DNA of 16,196 bases. Origin: Candidatus Dadabacteria bacterium. GTDB taxonomy: Bacteria; Desulfobacterota_D; UBA1144; Nemesobacterales; UBA2774. Each line of letters starts with the position of its first letter. Within the stretch, counting starts at the first letter, position 1. The notes under the pieces are model-generated. The model was not told where the DNA came from. It ran no database searches and saw only the letters and a program-made list of their open reading frames with translations. The stretch is from the NCBI GenBank assembly GCA_004356555.1, contig SMWY01000044.1, forward strand, positions 1 to 16,196. Direction: 5' to 3'. Made by a program: the position numbers and the translations under genes. Shown here piece after piece: positions 7,105 through 15,791 of the stretch.

Positions 7105-7808
7105 AACTTGAGCTCCTTGATGAATCTTGCGGACTTTAACTCTTTTTCTGTGTGGCGCTGTGTGAATTTTGTAAAAAGTTTTATGTATTTTAGCACTTTT
7201 TCAAGTTCTGATTCCATTAAATTAGTATCTAAGAGAAAATCTTTAGAAAAAATAAAACTATTTTTCCTCTCGCCTGCGCACTCAAAACACACCGCACCGC
7301 CTCCGTTAATGCTGAAGTAAGAATCTCCTTCTATCTTTTTCCCACACTGAGCGCACGTGTCTAAATTGGGTTCATAACCTGAAATTGATAACGCTTGTAG
7401 CTGGAATTGTAATACAATAGGTAGAGGACTTTTTTTAGTATTCAGGTTCGAAAGAGCTTCGATTAAAAGGTCGAAGAGCTCCTCAGTAGGGGATTCTTTT
7501 GGAATCAGAGCATCGGTAGTTTCGAGCAGTAAACTGCCCAGTGTAAAAAGTTCTATATCTTCTATGAAGCCCTGGAATACTTGGATTGTTTCAGTGTCCT
7601 CAATCAATTTAAGTTCCTTTGCACTATCTTTGAACATAACCCTAAAATGTACGAACGGTTCAAGCCTTGCTCCAAAGCGCTTCATACTTTTTTTTGCATT
7701 TCTCGCTATCCCACCTATTTTACCGAAGTCTTTGGTAAATAAGCTTAGTATATAATCTGCTTCACGGTAAGGAGTTTTGCGCAGTAAAAGGGCTTCAGAG
7801 GTATTCAT
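7101..7808 (-). CDS. recO: DNA repair protein RecO
   Basis: RecO helps RecR load RecA onto SSB-coated single-stranded DNA in gap repair. The 235-residue length is normal. The N-terminal OB fold (1-80) begins SEALLLRKTPYREADYILS and includes GGIARNAKKSMKRFGARLEP in part, both typical of the family. A helical middle follows, then a zinc ribbon with C152, C155, C174 and C177; all four zinc ligands are retained. The gene leads into argJ by a four-base overlap, an unusual partner since recO more often follows era. A 200-bp AT-rich spacer lies upstream, between it and the end of mgtE. Confidence 0.95.
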   Translation of the reverse strand: MNTSEALLLRKTPYREADYILSLFTKDFGKIGGIARNAKKSMKRFGARLEPFVHFRVMFKDSAKELKLIEDTETIQVFQGFIEDIELFTLGSLLLETTDALIPKESPTEELFDLLIEALSNLNTKKSPLPIVLQFQLQALSISGYEPNLDTCAQCGKKIEGDSYFSINGGGAVCFECAGERKNSFIFSKDFLLDTNLMESELEKVLKYIKLFTKFTQRHTEKELKSARFIKELKL

Positions 7809-7950
7809 TGAATGGATATTATTCCTTAAAAATCAATGTTTAGCTATAAGTTACCGATCTTTTGAATAACCAGCTTTTAAAGTTTCCTTTATAAACGAGC
7901 GCAGGCGGATTTGGACTTTATTCATAATACGAGAATTATAAACTATATAT

Positions 7951-7973
7951 TTCTATAATACTTAGTTATAGAA
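7951..7973. terminator. AT-only hairpin in the mgtE-recO spacer
   Basis: TTCTATAA at 7951-7958 and TTATAGAA at 7966-7973 form a perfect eight-pair inverted repeat with a seven-base loop, 36 bases beyond the mgtE stop. The stem has one G-C pair and no strong T-run follows, so it may be a weak terminator or a binding site in the region upstream of recO. Confidence 0.3.
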
Positions 7974-8008
7974 TGGTCCGGTATTGGGTTTTAAATATTT
8001 AGTAAATC

Positions 8009-9361
8009 TCATAAAATCAGCATAGCGATAAATAGGTAGAATACCGAGCCGAAGATGTCGTTAAACATGGTGAGGAAAGGACCTGAAGCGGCTGCGGGGT
8101 CAAAATCCAGCCTGTGGAGAACAAGAGGAGCCACAACGCCTATAAACGATGTCGCCAGAGTTGCAGATACCATCGAGATAAATACGGCTATAGCAAGCCT
8201 TGCTACCTCTGGCTGATTATAGCTTATTAAAGCGCCTATCAAAGCTGCAATAATTCCGCATATTAACCCCAGGGCAAGTCCTACTTTCATTTCAGAAATT
8301 ACTAACTTAAACATCTGATTTACATTAATTGTTCCCATTCCAAGACTTCTTATGATAATTGTCGTAGTTTGAAGCCCGACGTTCCCTCCCATAGCCATAA
8401 TTGCAGGTATGAAAGCTGCCAATATAGCGACTTTTTCAAGAGTCGGCTGAAATGCGTATACGATTATGAATGCTATGAATAGCTCCCCTATTAATGTTAG
8501 CAAAAGCCAAGGGGTTCGGAGTCTGATTCTGGTTATTGTAGGCGTATACATTGGGTGCAATCTATCACCCACACCAGCCATTTGCAGCATATCCTCTGAT
8601 GCCTCTTCAGTTATAACATCCAATACATCGTCAGCTGTAATTCTGCCAACCAACACACCCATTCCATCAATTACGGGAAGTGACAATATGTCGTATTTCT
8701 GGAATATCTTTGCAACTTCTTCCTGATCGATATAAGGCGTGACTGTAACTTCCACAGGCCCCATAATACTTGTTGCCTTGGTGCTGGGTGTGGCTAGAAC
8801 TAGTTTGGGTAGCGAGATTTGGCCCAATAGCTTGTTATGCTCGTCAGTTACGAATATCAGGTGAAAGTCTTCTACTTCTTCAGCTATTTGGCGGATCCAG
8901 TTAATTGTATCGCGGACTGTAAAGTTATGATTGACCTTTACAAGCTCGGTCTGCATGATACCGCCCGCGGTATCGTCTGGGTATTTAAGAAGCGGCTTAA
9001 CATCCTTTGCTTCCTCCGGGTCCATCTTATCGAGGACTGTTTTGGCTGTTTGTTCAGGAAGCTCACCCAGTAAGTCGGCGGCGTCATCAGAAGCCATCTC
9101 GTCTGCAATATCGGCGATCTTATCCGCATCGAAATCCTCGAGTATGTCTTCTCTTTGCTCTGGGTCTAGCTCTAAAATTACTTCAGAAGCTGTTTCGTTA
9201 TCCAGGGCTTCTAATATTTTAGAATGATCATCAGGGTCAAAAGTCTGTAGAATACTTGCTATCTCTGAAGGGTGTATTTTGGATAGAATTTCCCTGATCT
9301 TCTCTATATTTCCCTGTGTTAAGTGTTCGGAAATTCTTTGAGCGAGCTCAGGTCTCGACAT
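8009..9361 (-). CDS. mgtE: Magnesium transporter MgtE
   Basis: MgtE is a dimeric, Mg2+-gated inner-membrane channel. The 450 residues show the acidic superhelical N domain (about 10-130, with DPEQREDILEDFDADKIADI in part), two CBS domains (about 133-260) and the C-terminal pore of five helices (about 285-450). The pore region has FIPAIMAMGGNVGLQTT and ends with SGPFLTMFNDIFG, where Asp435 fits the pore aspartate that binds hydrated Mg2+ in characterised MgtE. The cytosolic domains sense intracellular magnesium and close the channel. The ribosome binding site GGGTGA is modest. The gene is divergent from the menaquinone group across a 98-bp spacer, and no M-box-like leader could fit there. Confidence 0.96.
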   Translation of the reverse strand: MSRPELAQRISEHLTQGNIEKIREILSKIHPSEIASILQTFDPDDHSKILEALDNETASEVILELDPEQREDILEDFDADKIADIADEMASDDAADLLGELPEQTAKTVLDKMDPEEAKDVKPLLKYPDDTAGGIMQTELVKVNHNFTVRDTINWIRQIAEEVEDFHLIFVTDEHNKLLGQISLPKLVLATPSTKATSIMGPVEVTVTPYIDQEEVAKIFQKYDILSLPVIDGMGVLVGRITADDVLDVITEEASEDMLQMAGVGDRLHPMYTPTITRIRLRTPWLLLTLIGELFIAFIIVYAFQPTLEKVAILAAFIPAIMAMGGNVGLQTTTIIIRSLGMGTINVNQMFKLVISEMKVGLALGLICGIIAALIGALISYNQPEVARLAIAVFISMVSATLATSFIGVVAPLVLHRLDFDPAAASGPFLTMFNDIFGSVFYLFIAMLIL

Positions 9362-9391
9362 GTCATATCACCCCAAGTGAGTTAGTTGGTT

Positions 9392-9419
9392 ATTCTATAG
9401 AAGTACAATTAAAAGTAAA
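9392..9419 (-). promoter_or_regulatory. Candidate mgtE promoter
   Basis: On the minus strand TTTACT (9419-9414) and TAGAAT (9397-9392) are separated by 16 bases and lie 31 bases before the mgtE ATG. The two boxes match the sigma-70 consensus at four and five positions of six. The AT-rich spacer also has to drive the divergent mqnP gene, for which no clear pair of boxes was found. Confidence 0.3.
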
Positions 9420-9459
9420 GCAAATAATATGATTTATCAGGTAAAATCCATTAGCCTGA

Positions 9460-10302
9460 ATGGATAAATTAAAGAACTACATGAACTTTATAAAATTTGA
9501 GCATACGCTCTTTTCTCTGCCGCTTATTTTTGCCGGAACATTTATGGCAGCAAAGGGTTTTCCTCCGTGGAAGTTGTTAGTTCTAATTATTCTTGCAGGA
9601 ACAGGGGCGAGGACTTCGGCTTTGGCAATAAATAGAATTCTAGATCGAAGGATAGATGCTCATAATCCCCGCACGAAAGATAGGGAGTTGCCGTCAGGCA
9701 AAATCAGCTTATCCAAAGCTTACGCTGTAACAGTCCTGGGACTTGTCGTTTACTTTGTATCCGCTTATCTGATCTGTGATCTAGTTCTCTATCTTTCCCC
9801 GATACCTCTTGTCGTGTTTATTATTTACCCTTTGATGAAGCGCTTCACGCCGCTTTGTCATTTCGGAGTAGGGCTTGCTCTCGCGCTTGCCCCACTTGGG
9901 GGCTGGATCGCCGTAACTTGCTCGTTTAATGGAATTTTACCCGCAGTAATACTTTCGCTTTTTACCCTATGCTGGGTTTCGGGGTTCGATATTATATATA
10001 CTACTCTCGATGAAGAATCTGATAAAAGAAACGGAATTTATTCTATGGTATCGGTTTACGGGAGAGATATTGCTTTAATTATTTCTAGTGCTCTTCATCA
10101 GGCTGCTTTCTTTTTTGCGGCTTTTCTATTTTTCTTTATGTTTAAATCAATCGTTGCGGGAATTTTTTTGGTTATTATCGGTGCTCTTCTCTTCTTGGAA
10201 CATAGAAAGGCCGAAAACGTTGATCTAGCGTTCTTTAAAATCAATATACTTGTAGGGGTTAATATCTTCCTTTTTGTGCTCTCTGGGATATACTTACCTT
10301 AG
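9460..10302 (+). CDS. mqnP: UbiA-family prenyltransferase of the futalosine menaquinone pathway (MqnP-like)
   Basis: This integral membrane enzyme attaches the isoprenoid chain to the naphthoate ring precursor. The 280 residues contain eight or nine membrane helices and both aspartate-rich diphosphate-Mg2+ sites: NRILDRRID at 58-66 (N58, D62, D66) and DIIYTTLDEESD at 177-188. The opening NFIKFEHTLFSLPL matches the MqnP/UbiA-like group more than MenA. The neighbours ubiX (two bases downstream), a UbiD-type decarboxylase and mqnE make menaquinone rather than ubiquinone the expected product. No good ribosome binding site precedes the ATG at 9460; the ATG at 9481 is a possible alternative that would remove seven residues but keep the family core. 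Confidence 0.88.
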   Translation: MDKLKNYMNFIKFEHTLFSLPLIFAGTFMAAKGFPPWKLLVLIILAGTGARTSALAINRILDRRIDAHNPRTKDRELPSGKISLSKAYAVTVLGLVVYFVSAYLICDLVLYLSPIPLVVFIIYPLMKRFTPLCHFGVGLALALAPLGGWIAVTCSFNGILPAVILSLFTLCWVSGFDIIYTTLDEESDKRNGIYSMVSVYGRDIALIISSALHQAAFFFAAFLFFFMFKSIVAGIFLVIIGALLFLEHRKAENVDLAFFKINILVGVNIFLFVLSGIYLP

Positions 10303-10304
10303 TT

Positions 10305-10856
10305 ATGAGAACAATAGTAGGCTTTACCGGTGCTTCGGGAGTAGCTTATGGCGTTGATTTTCTCCGAAGGTGTCCTGGAGACAAGTATTTAATTGCAAGT
10401 AAATGGGGAAAGAGGGTGCTCCAAGAAGAGCTTGGGCTAAAGGCCGAAGAGCTCCGTCCTTGGGTCAATGATATTTACAGTGATTCTGACTTGGGGGCGC
10501 CATTTTCCTCAGGAAGTAATCATTTTGATACTCTGGTTATTGTTCCATGCTCTATATCTACGCTTGCAAAGATTGCAAACGGTATCGCTGACACTCTTAT
10601 AACAAGGATTGCTCAAGTAGCTCTTAAAGAGAGGAGAAGACTCGTAATTGCGCTTAGAGAAACCCCTCTTAGCTCAATTGCTCTTGAGAATGCGCTTAAG
10701 CTTTCGAGGGAAGGGGCTGTAATAATGCCAATAAGTCCTCCCCATTATTTAAATGCTGAAAGCATTAATGATCTTATAGAAGGTTATGTAGATAAAATTC
10801 TAAACGTTATCGGGGTTAGTACGGGAAATGGCTGGAGGCACGAAGAATTGGAGTAA
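10305..10856 (+). CDS. ubiX: UbiX-family flavin prenyltransferase
   Basis: UbiX joins dimethylallyl phosphate to FMN to make prenylated FMN, the cofactor UbiD decarboxylases need. The 183-residue protein shows the flavin-binding GFTGASGVAYG (6-16), SSGS (68-71), PCSISTLAKIANG (81-93) and the KERRRLVIALRETPL stretch (108-122) with the conserved Arg-Glu-Thr. It starts two bases after the prenyltransferase stop and is surely co-transcribed with it. The downstream gene is a UbiD-type decarboxylase, its expected client; in the futalosine literature the pair corresponds to MqnM and MqnL. A 115-bp gap separates it from that gene. Confidence 0.94.
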   Translation: MRTIVGFTGASGVAYGVDFLRRCPGDKYLIASKWGKRVLQEELGLKAEELRPWVNDIYSDSDLGAPFSSGSNHFDTLVIVPCSISTLAKIANGIADTLITRIAQVALKERRRLVIALRETPLSSIALENALKLSREGAVIMPISPPHYLNAESINDLIEGYVDKILNVIGVSTGNGWRHEELE

Positions 10857-10971
10857 TTGTCTAATAGATGTAATTTGTTACCAAAGTTTTCCCAGAATAA
10901 TTCCTAATTTCATTTATACTAATTTGTTTAAACCGCTCCTTAAATTACTTTAACAATAGAAGGACTAGATA

Positions 10972-12747
10972 ATGGCTAAAAAGCAGTTTTACGACCTTAG
11001 AGAATATATTACATATTTAGAGAAGATCGGTGACGTTAAACATATTAAAGCAGAAGTGGACCCGATTTTAGAACTTTCCGAAATTGCTGATCGAGTAGTT
11101 AAAGAAGGCGGTCCTGCACTTATTTTTGAGAACGTAAGAGGCGCTTCATTTCCCTTAGCTATAAACCTTTTTGGTACTGAGGAAAGGGTTGAGATTGCGC
11201 TCGGAAGAAAACCTAGAGATGTGGGAGAAGAGCTTGTTGATTTGTTCCAAAAGTTAAACCCGCCTTCTCTTAAATCCTTTTTCTCAATCCTTCCCAAGGC
11301 CTATGATCTTCTATCTATGAGAACGAAAAAGGTTAAGTGGGGATTCTCGCAAGAAATTGAAGAACTTCCTGATTTAAACAAATTGCCAATAATTAAATGC
11401 TGGCCTCTAGACGGTGGTCGTTTCATTACTCTGGGTTTGGTTCTAACGCAAGATCCGGTATCCAATAGACGAAACCTTGGTATTTACAGAATGCAGATAT
11501 ATGACGAGAAAACCACAGGCATGCACTGGCACCCTCATAAGGGCGGTGCTGCCCATTTTCACGAAGCCAAAAAGCTTGGAAAGGATCTGGAAGTAGCTGT
11601 TGTGCTTGGCGGAGACCCCAAGATGATTTTCTCAGCAATTGCCCCACTACCCGAAGGAATGGACGAGCTTGCGTTTGCAAGCTACCTAAGAGGGAAGCCA
11701 ATACCTATGGTTCCTGGAAAAAGTATCTCTCTCTCAGTTCCGGCAAACGCTGAGTTTGTAATCGAGGGTGTAGTGCCTCAAAATGTACTTAGAGAAGAAG
11801 GACCCTTTGGTGATCACTTTGGACATTACTCGATGGAAGCAGATTTTCCAATATACAACCTGAGCCGCATCACTCATAGAATTAATCCTATTTTCCCTGC
11901 AACTATAGTAGGCAAGCCCCCAATGGAGGATGTTTTCTTAGGAATGGCAGCGGAGGATATGTTCTCACCATTGATCCGCATTATCCACCCGGAAGTTAAA
12001 GACATGTGGGCTTATCCCGAAGCCGGGTTCCATAATTTGTTAGTTGTATCGGTAGATGAACGCTATCCTAAAAACGGTATCAAAGCCATGCTTGGGCTAT
12101 GGGGCACAGGACAACTGCTTCTAACCAAAGTTATGATAATGGTTTCGAGCGATGTTAACCCGAGGGACTGGGATCAAGTGCTAAATGAGATTGGTGAGAA
12201 TTTTGATCCTAATGAAGATTTTCTTATGATCCCGTGGGCGCCTTTAGACACACTTGATTTCACGAGCGGCAAGTTTAACGTGGGCAGCAAGATGGGTATT
12301 AACGCTGTCAGAAAACCAAACTCGGGAAAAAAGAAAAAACCAGTACCCACAAAATTGCCGGATCCCAGAGCAAAGCATAAAGAGATTCTTGACTGGAGAC
12401 TCCTTAAGGGCGGAATTCTAGCCATAAAGGTTGATAAGAAACCAAAAGAGATCATTAAAAAACTTTTTAAAACCAAAGGCTATGAGAATGTCAGGATTAT
12501 CGCAATCGTAAGCCCCGATATTGATATTCATAACGATACTGAGCTTATATGGGGCATATTTACCCGTTTTGATCCCTATTTAGACGTGATATTTGAACAT
12601 ACAGAGCTTAAAGGCTCGGCTGTTGTCTACGGCGGGTGTATGGGGATAGATGCAACGATAAAAAGCTGGTATCCTAAGGTGATCGAAATGTCTGAGGATA
12701 TCAAGGAGACGGTTACAGAGAGATGGAAAGAATACTGGCAGACGTAG
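10972..12747 (+). CDS. mqnL: UbiD-family menaquinone biosynthesis decarboxylase (MqnL-like)
   Basis: This prenyl-FMN enzyme removes the extra carboxylate from the prenylated naphthoate in the late futalosine pathway. The 591 residues are longer than ubiquinone-type UbiD (about 490) and fit the menaquinone-type group. Seen are WPLDGGRFITLG (144-155), NLGIYRMQ (168-175) with cofactor-site Arg173, HWHPHKGGAAHF (185-196), and EGPFGDHFGHYS from 276 with the active-site glutamate region. A lysine-rich linker (about 440-465) leads into the C-terminal dimerisation part. Ribosome binding site AGAAGGAC lies nine bases before the ATG. The reading frame overlaps mqnE by 25 bp. The exact step is inferred from neighbours; a general aromatic-acid decarboxylase is less likely in this setting. 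Confidence 0.9.
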   Translation: MAKKQFYDLREYITYLEKIGDVKHIKAEVDPILELSEIADRVVKEGGPALIFENVRGASFPLAINLFGTEERVEIALGRKPRDVGEELVDLFQKLNPPSLKSFFSILPKAYDLLSMRTKKVKWGFSQEIEELPDLNKLPIIKCWPLDGGRFITLGLVLTQDPVSNRRNLGIYRMQIYDEKTTGMHWHPHKGGAAHFHEAKKLGKDLEVAVVLGGDPKMIFSAIAPLPEGMDELAFASYLRGKPIPMVPGKSISLSVPANAEFVIEGVVPQNVLREEGPFGDHFGHYSMEADFPIYNLSRITHRINPIFPATIVGKPPMEDVFLGMAAEDMFSPLIRIIHPEVKDMWAYPEAGFHNLLVVSVDERYPKNGIKAMLGLWGTGQLLLTKVMIMVSSDVNPRDWDQVLNEIGENFDPNEDFLMIPWAPLDTLDFTSGKFNVGSKMGINAVRKPNSGKKKKPVPTKLPDPRAKHKEILDWRLLKGGILAIKVDKKPKEIIKKLFKTKGYENVRIIAIVSPDIDIHNDTELIWGIFTRFDPYLDVIFEHTELKGSAVVYGGCMGIDATIKSWYPKVIEMSEDIKETVTERWKEYWQT

Positions 12748-13832
12748 AAAAACTTTGCTTTGATAAAGAGCTTTTCCCTATAATGGAAAAAGTTGAAAAG
12801 GGCGAGCGGCTCACATTTGATGACGGCATGACTATAATGGGTACTGAAGATTTAAACACAGTAGGCATGCTAGCTGATTATGTTAAGAGGCAAAGGGTGG
12901 GAGATAAAGTTTATTTCGTCGTAAACCGCCATGTTAACCCTTCTAACATATGCGCTATATCATGCAGGTTCTGTGCATTTGGGGTAACCAAAAAATCCCC
13001 CAATGCTTACGAGCTTTCTCACGAGCAGATTTTATCAATGCTCAGCGATGATATTAGGGAAGTACACATCGTAGGGGGGCTTCATCCCGATTGGAAATTT
13101 GAGCACTACTTAGACATTATAAAACTTGTAAAAACTAATTTTCCACAAACACATATAAAAGCATTCACGGCTGTTGAGATTGACTGGTTCACGGAACTGA
13201 CAGGCAAAGACATAGAATGGGTTCTGCAAACACTGAGAGAAAACGGACTCGATGCGCTCACCGGAGGAGGGGCTGAGATACTTCACCCAGGTATACGCAA
13301 GAAAATTTGCGCTCCTAAGACAGTAGCTACCAGGTGGGAAGAGATTCATACAATAGCCCATAGTATTGGAATTCCCACTAACGCCACAATACTCTATGGA
13401 CACATAGAAGAGCTGTTTCATGTTGTGGATCATCTGGACAGGCTTAGAAATGTTGAGGACGAATCGCCAGGGTTCTTAGCGTTTATCCCCATTCTCTTTC
13501 AGCCTGAAAATACCGGTATGAAAAAGGAAGTAAAATTTTTTGCCGGCTCATACGACCTTAAGGTGCACGCTCTTGCAAGACTCTATCTGGACAATTTTCC
13601 TCATATAAAATCCTACTGGATTACGCTTGGTGAGAAGATGGCTCAGATTGCGCTTCATTATGGCTGCAGTGATGCGGACGGCACAATAATGCGTGAGAAA
13701 ATCATACACGACGCCGGAGCCCAGTCGGAGCTTGGGCACACGCGTGATTTTATGATAAATATGATAAAGAACGCGGGCTTTATACCTGTTGAAAGGGACG
13801 CTTTATATAACGAAGTGCAAGTTTATAATTAA
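12723..13832 (+). CDS. mqnE: Aminodeoxyfutalosine synthase (radical SAM)
   Basis: MqnE uses a radical from S-adenosylmethionine to join an adenosyl group to carboxyvinyl-oxybenzoate, giving aminodeoxyfutalosine early in menaquinone synthesis. The radical-SAM cluster motif is CAISCRFC with C77, C81 and C84. Further on are GGLHPDW, GGGAEILHPGIRKKI, PTNATILYGHIE and GFLAFIPILFQPENTGM, the series shared by MqnE and MqnC; the NATILYGH form and HPGIRKKI favour MqnE. The 369-residue length is normal. The start lies 25 bases inside ubiD, and a GAGAG/AAGGAG region upstream may serve as ribosome binding site. The other early genes (mqnA, B, C, D) are not in the window. Confidence 0.88.
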   Translation: MERILADVEKLCFDKELFPIMEKVEKGERLTFDDGMTIMGTEDLNTVGMLADYVKRQRVGDKVYFVVNRHVNPSNICAISCRFCAFGVTKKSPNAYELSHEQILSMLSDDIREVHIVGGLHPDWKFEHYLDIIKLVKTNFPQTHIKAFTAVEIDWFTELTGKDIEWVLQTLRENGLDALTGGGAEILHPGIRKKICAPKTVATRWEEIHTIAHSIGIPTNATILYGHIEELFHVVDHLDRLRNVEDESPGFLAFIPILFQPENTGMKKEVKFFAGSYDLKVHALARLYLDNFPHIKSYWITLGEKMAQIALHYGCSDADGTIMREKIIHDAGAQSELGHTRDFMINMIKNAGFIPVERDALYNEVQVYN

Positions 13833-13902
13833 ACCTGTTATTAAAACTTACTTTTCGTTATCTACGTAAAGCCAAAGTCAGGTCGCAAAGTTCAGACATG
13901 TC

Positions 13903-14664
13903 TTAGGTCTTGAGTCTGTATCCCGTCTTAAAAATCCACCATACAGTTGCAAAACACAGAGCCAGGAACAACAGTGTCATACCCAAACTGACAACTACGT
14001 TGACATCGGAAACGCCGTAAAAACTCCATCTAAAACAACTGACTAGATATACCACTGGGTTAAAGAGCGTGATCTTCTGCCATATCGGAGGCAGCATCTT
14101 AATTGAGTAAAAAGTGCCGCCTAGAAATGTAAGCGGGGTAATGATCATCAGGGGTACAACCTGTAGTCTCTCAAACCCGTCTGCCCATATGCCGATTATA
14201 AAGCCGAAGAGGCTGAACGTCACTGCGGTGAGAATAAGAAATCCAATCATCCATATAGGATGTTCAATCTCGTAAGGAACGAATATCCTGGCCGTAGCAA
14301 GTATTAGGAATCCCAAAATGATTGATTTGGTAGCTGCTGCGCCCACATAACCAAGCAGGACCTCAATGTATGAGATGGGAGCTGAGAGAACTTCGAAAAT
14401 AGTGCCTGAGAACTTAGGCAAATAGATACCAAAGGATGCATTCGAGATGCTCTCGGTCATAATGGAAAGCATGACCAGGCCGGGAATGATGAAGGCGCCG
14501 TAACTAATCCCCTCGATCTCTCCGACACGTGATCCGATCGCCGCTCCAAAGACCACGAAATATAAAGAGGTCGATAGGATAGGGGAAGCTATGCTCTGCA
14601 TCAGCGTTCGCCAGGTACGCGCCATCTCGAAAAAATATATTGAGCGTATTGCATATATGTTCAT
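13903..14664 (-). CDS. ABC-2 type transporter permease, YadH-like
   Basis: This is the membrane part of an ABC exporter. The 253 residues carry six predicted helices of the ABC-2 fold. The stretches GAAIGSRVGEIEGISYGAFI in part, IIPGLVMLSIM, and LTFLGGTFYSIKMLPPIWQ with NPVVYLVSCFRW closely follow E. coli YadH, whose length (256) also agrees. The ATG overlaps the stop of the ATPase gene by one base (TAATG), so the two are translated together. The substrate is unknown; drug, lipid or polysaccharide export all occur in this broad group. The gene converges on mqnE over a 70-bp gap. Confidence 0.92.
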   Translation of the reverse strand: MNIYAIRSIYFFEMARTWRTLMQSIASPILSTSLYFVVFGAAIGSRVGEIEGISYGAFIIPGLVMLSIMTESISNASFGIYLPKFSGTIFEVLSAPISYIEVLLGYVGAAATKSIILGFLILATARIFVPYEIEHPIWMIGFLILTAVTFSLFGFIIGIWADGFERLQVVPLMIITPLTFLGGTFYSIKMLPPIWQKITLFNPVVYLVSCFRWSFYGVSDVNVVVSLGMTLLFLALCFATVWWIFKTGYRLKT

Positions 14665-15587
14665 TATTTTTCACTCACCAGGCTGACAAAGATTTCTTCT
14701 AGAGAACTTTCGCTGGAATGGATATCTTTAAAATCTATTCCATGCTCGTTCAGACGTTTTAGCAACCCGGCAATACCCATCTCCTCGCCACGGGGGTCGA
14801 AGGTGTAAACTAGTTCGTTTCCGTCGGGCGAAAGCTCAAGTGAGTGTCCGGCGAATTCCTCAGGAATTGAGCTTAGGGGATTCTGCAGATACAGCTTTAA
14901 CTGCTTCTTGCCCAGTTGCTGCATCAAAAGAGCCTTGTCCTCTACTAGAATGATCTCACCCTTGTTAATTATGCCGATCCGGTCTGCCATCTCTTCGGCT
15001 TCCTGAATATAATGTGTCGTCAGGATAATAGTCACACCGTTTTCCCTTAAACTTCTGACCATATTCCACATATCACGCCTAAGTTCCACGTCGACTCCTG
15101 CAGTGGGTTCGTCGAGAAAAAGTATCTTCGGTTCATGTGACAGGGCCTTGGCGATCAGTACACGGCGCTTCATCCCTCCAGACAGAGTGATAATCTTTGA
15201 GTCCTTCTTATCCCAGAGTGAAAGATCGCGAAGCACCTTCTCAATGTAGGCTGGGTTGGGTGGTTTTCCGAAGAGACCGCGGCTGAAATTCATAGTAGCC
15301 CACACGGTTTCGAATACGTCCGTGGTTAGCTCCTGAGGAACGAGACCTATCTTGGATCTTGCCGCTCGATAGTCTGAAATGATATCATGACCGTCCGCTT
15401 CCACCGTTCCCTTGCTCGGATTCACTATCCCGCAAATAATATTGATCAGGGTAGTTTTTCCGGCCCCGTTCGGACCCAAGAGAGCAAAGATCTCTCCCTT
15501 GCGGATCTCAAGGTTAATGTTCTTTAGAGCCTCGAAACCCGAGGCGTAGGTTTTACTCAAATTCTTGACTGAAATTATTGTCTGCAC
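14664..15587 (-). CDS. ABC transporter ATP-binding protein, YadG-like
   Basis: The 307-residue ATPase energises the adjoining permease. Walker A GPNGAGKTT is at 38-46, the Q-loop Gln at 85, the signature LSGGMKRR at 135-142, Walker B ILFLDEP from 155 and the switch His192. A C-terminal accessory part (215-307) ends LEEIFVSLVSEK, nearly the ending of E. coli YadG, whose length of 308 also matches. The start is GTG at 15587, supported by AAGGGAG seven bases upstream; the next codons give MQTIISVKN, a normal start for this family. A TATACT is present upstream without a good -35 partner. The YadG/YadH relation is strong by sequence, but its cargo is not established. Confidence 0.94.
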   Translation of the reverse strand: MQTIISVKNLSKTYASGFEALKNINLEIRKGEIFALLGPNGAGKTTLINIICGIVNPSKGTVEADGHDIISDYRAARSKIGLVPQELTTDVFETVWATMNFSRGLFGKPPNPAYIEKVLRDLSLWDKKDSKIITLSGGMKRRVLIAKALSHEPKILFLDEPTAGVDVELRRDMWNMVRSLRENGVTIILTTHYIQEAEEMADRIGIINKGEIILVEDKALLMQQLGKKQLKLYLQNPLSSIPEEFAGHSLELSPDGNELVYTFDPRGEEMGIAGLLKRLNEHGIDFKDIHSSESSLEEIFVSLVSEK

Positions 15588-15735
15588 TGAAACTCCCTTG
15601 TCTCTAAAAATTTTATAGTATATCTGATAATGAGTGTTTCACTTATTAGATTGTAAAAATTAGTAGATTGCTTCAAAAATATTATCGAGTTTACAAAATG
15701 TATGAATTATAGTTTAGTGGACTCAATGGTATTAA

Positions 15736-15780
15736 ATTAGGATTGACTCCTAATATTTAATACTTATACTCCTAATAGGA
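15736..15780 (+). promoter_or_regulatory. Promoter of the cysteine-rich gene with repeated heptamer operator
   Basis: TTGACT at 15743-15748 and TATACT at 15765-15770, 16 bases apart, form the best sigma-70 promoter in the window, with a leader of only about 15 bases. The heptamer TCCTAAT occurs at 15748-15754 and 15770-15776, and in reverse as ATTAGGA at 15736-15742. The result is a dyad with 7-bp arms around the -35 box, a 10-bp direct repeat (ACTCCTAATA at 15746 and 15768, 22 bp apart), and a smaller dyad TCCTAATAGGA at 15770-15780 that runs into the ribosome binding site. This pattern fits two operators on one helix face. Confidence 0.6.
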
Positions 15781-15791
15781 GGAACTACTAA

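Noticed and set aside
7809..8008. Possible small gene or RNA in the recO-mgtE spacer
   Set aside because: No frame with a ribosome binding site and no tRNA-like fold was seen; only the AT hairpin stands out.
8837..9227. Several plus-strand open frames opposite the mgtE N domain
   Set aside because: They are serine-rich reverse images of the acidic MgtE repeat region and overlap one another; MgtE explains the sequence.
13819..13849. AT-rich imperfect hairpin around the mqnE stop codon
   Set aside because: The stem needs a two-base bulge, includes the stop codon itself and lacks a G-C core, so a terminator call is not supported.
13894..13903. AGACATGTCT palindrome beside the permease stop codon
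   Set aside because: A 10-bp palindrome at a convergent gene junction with no T-run or promoter nearby is too weak to assign a role.
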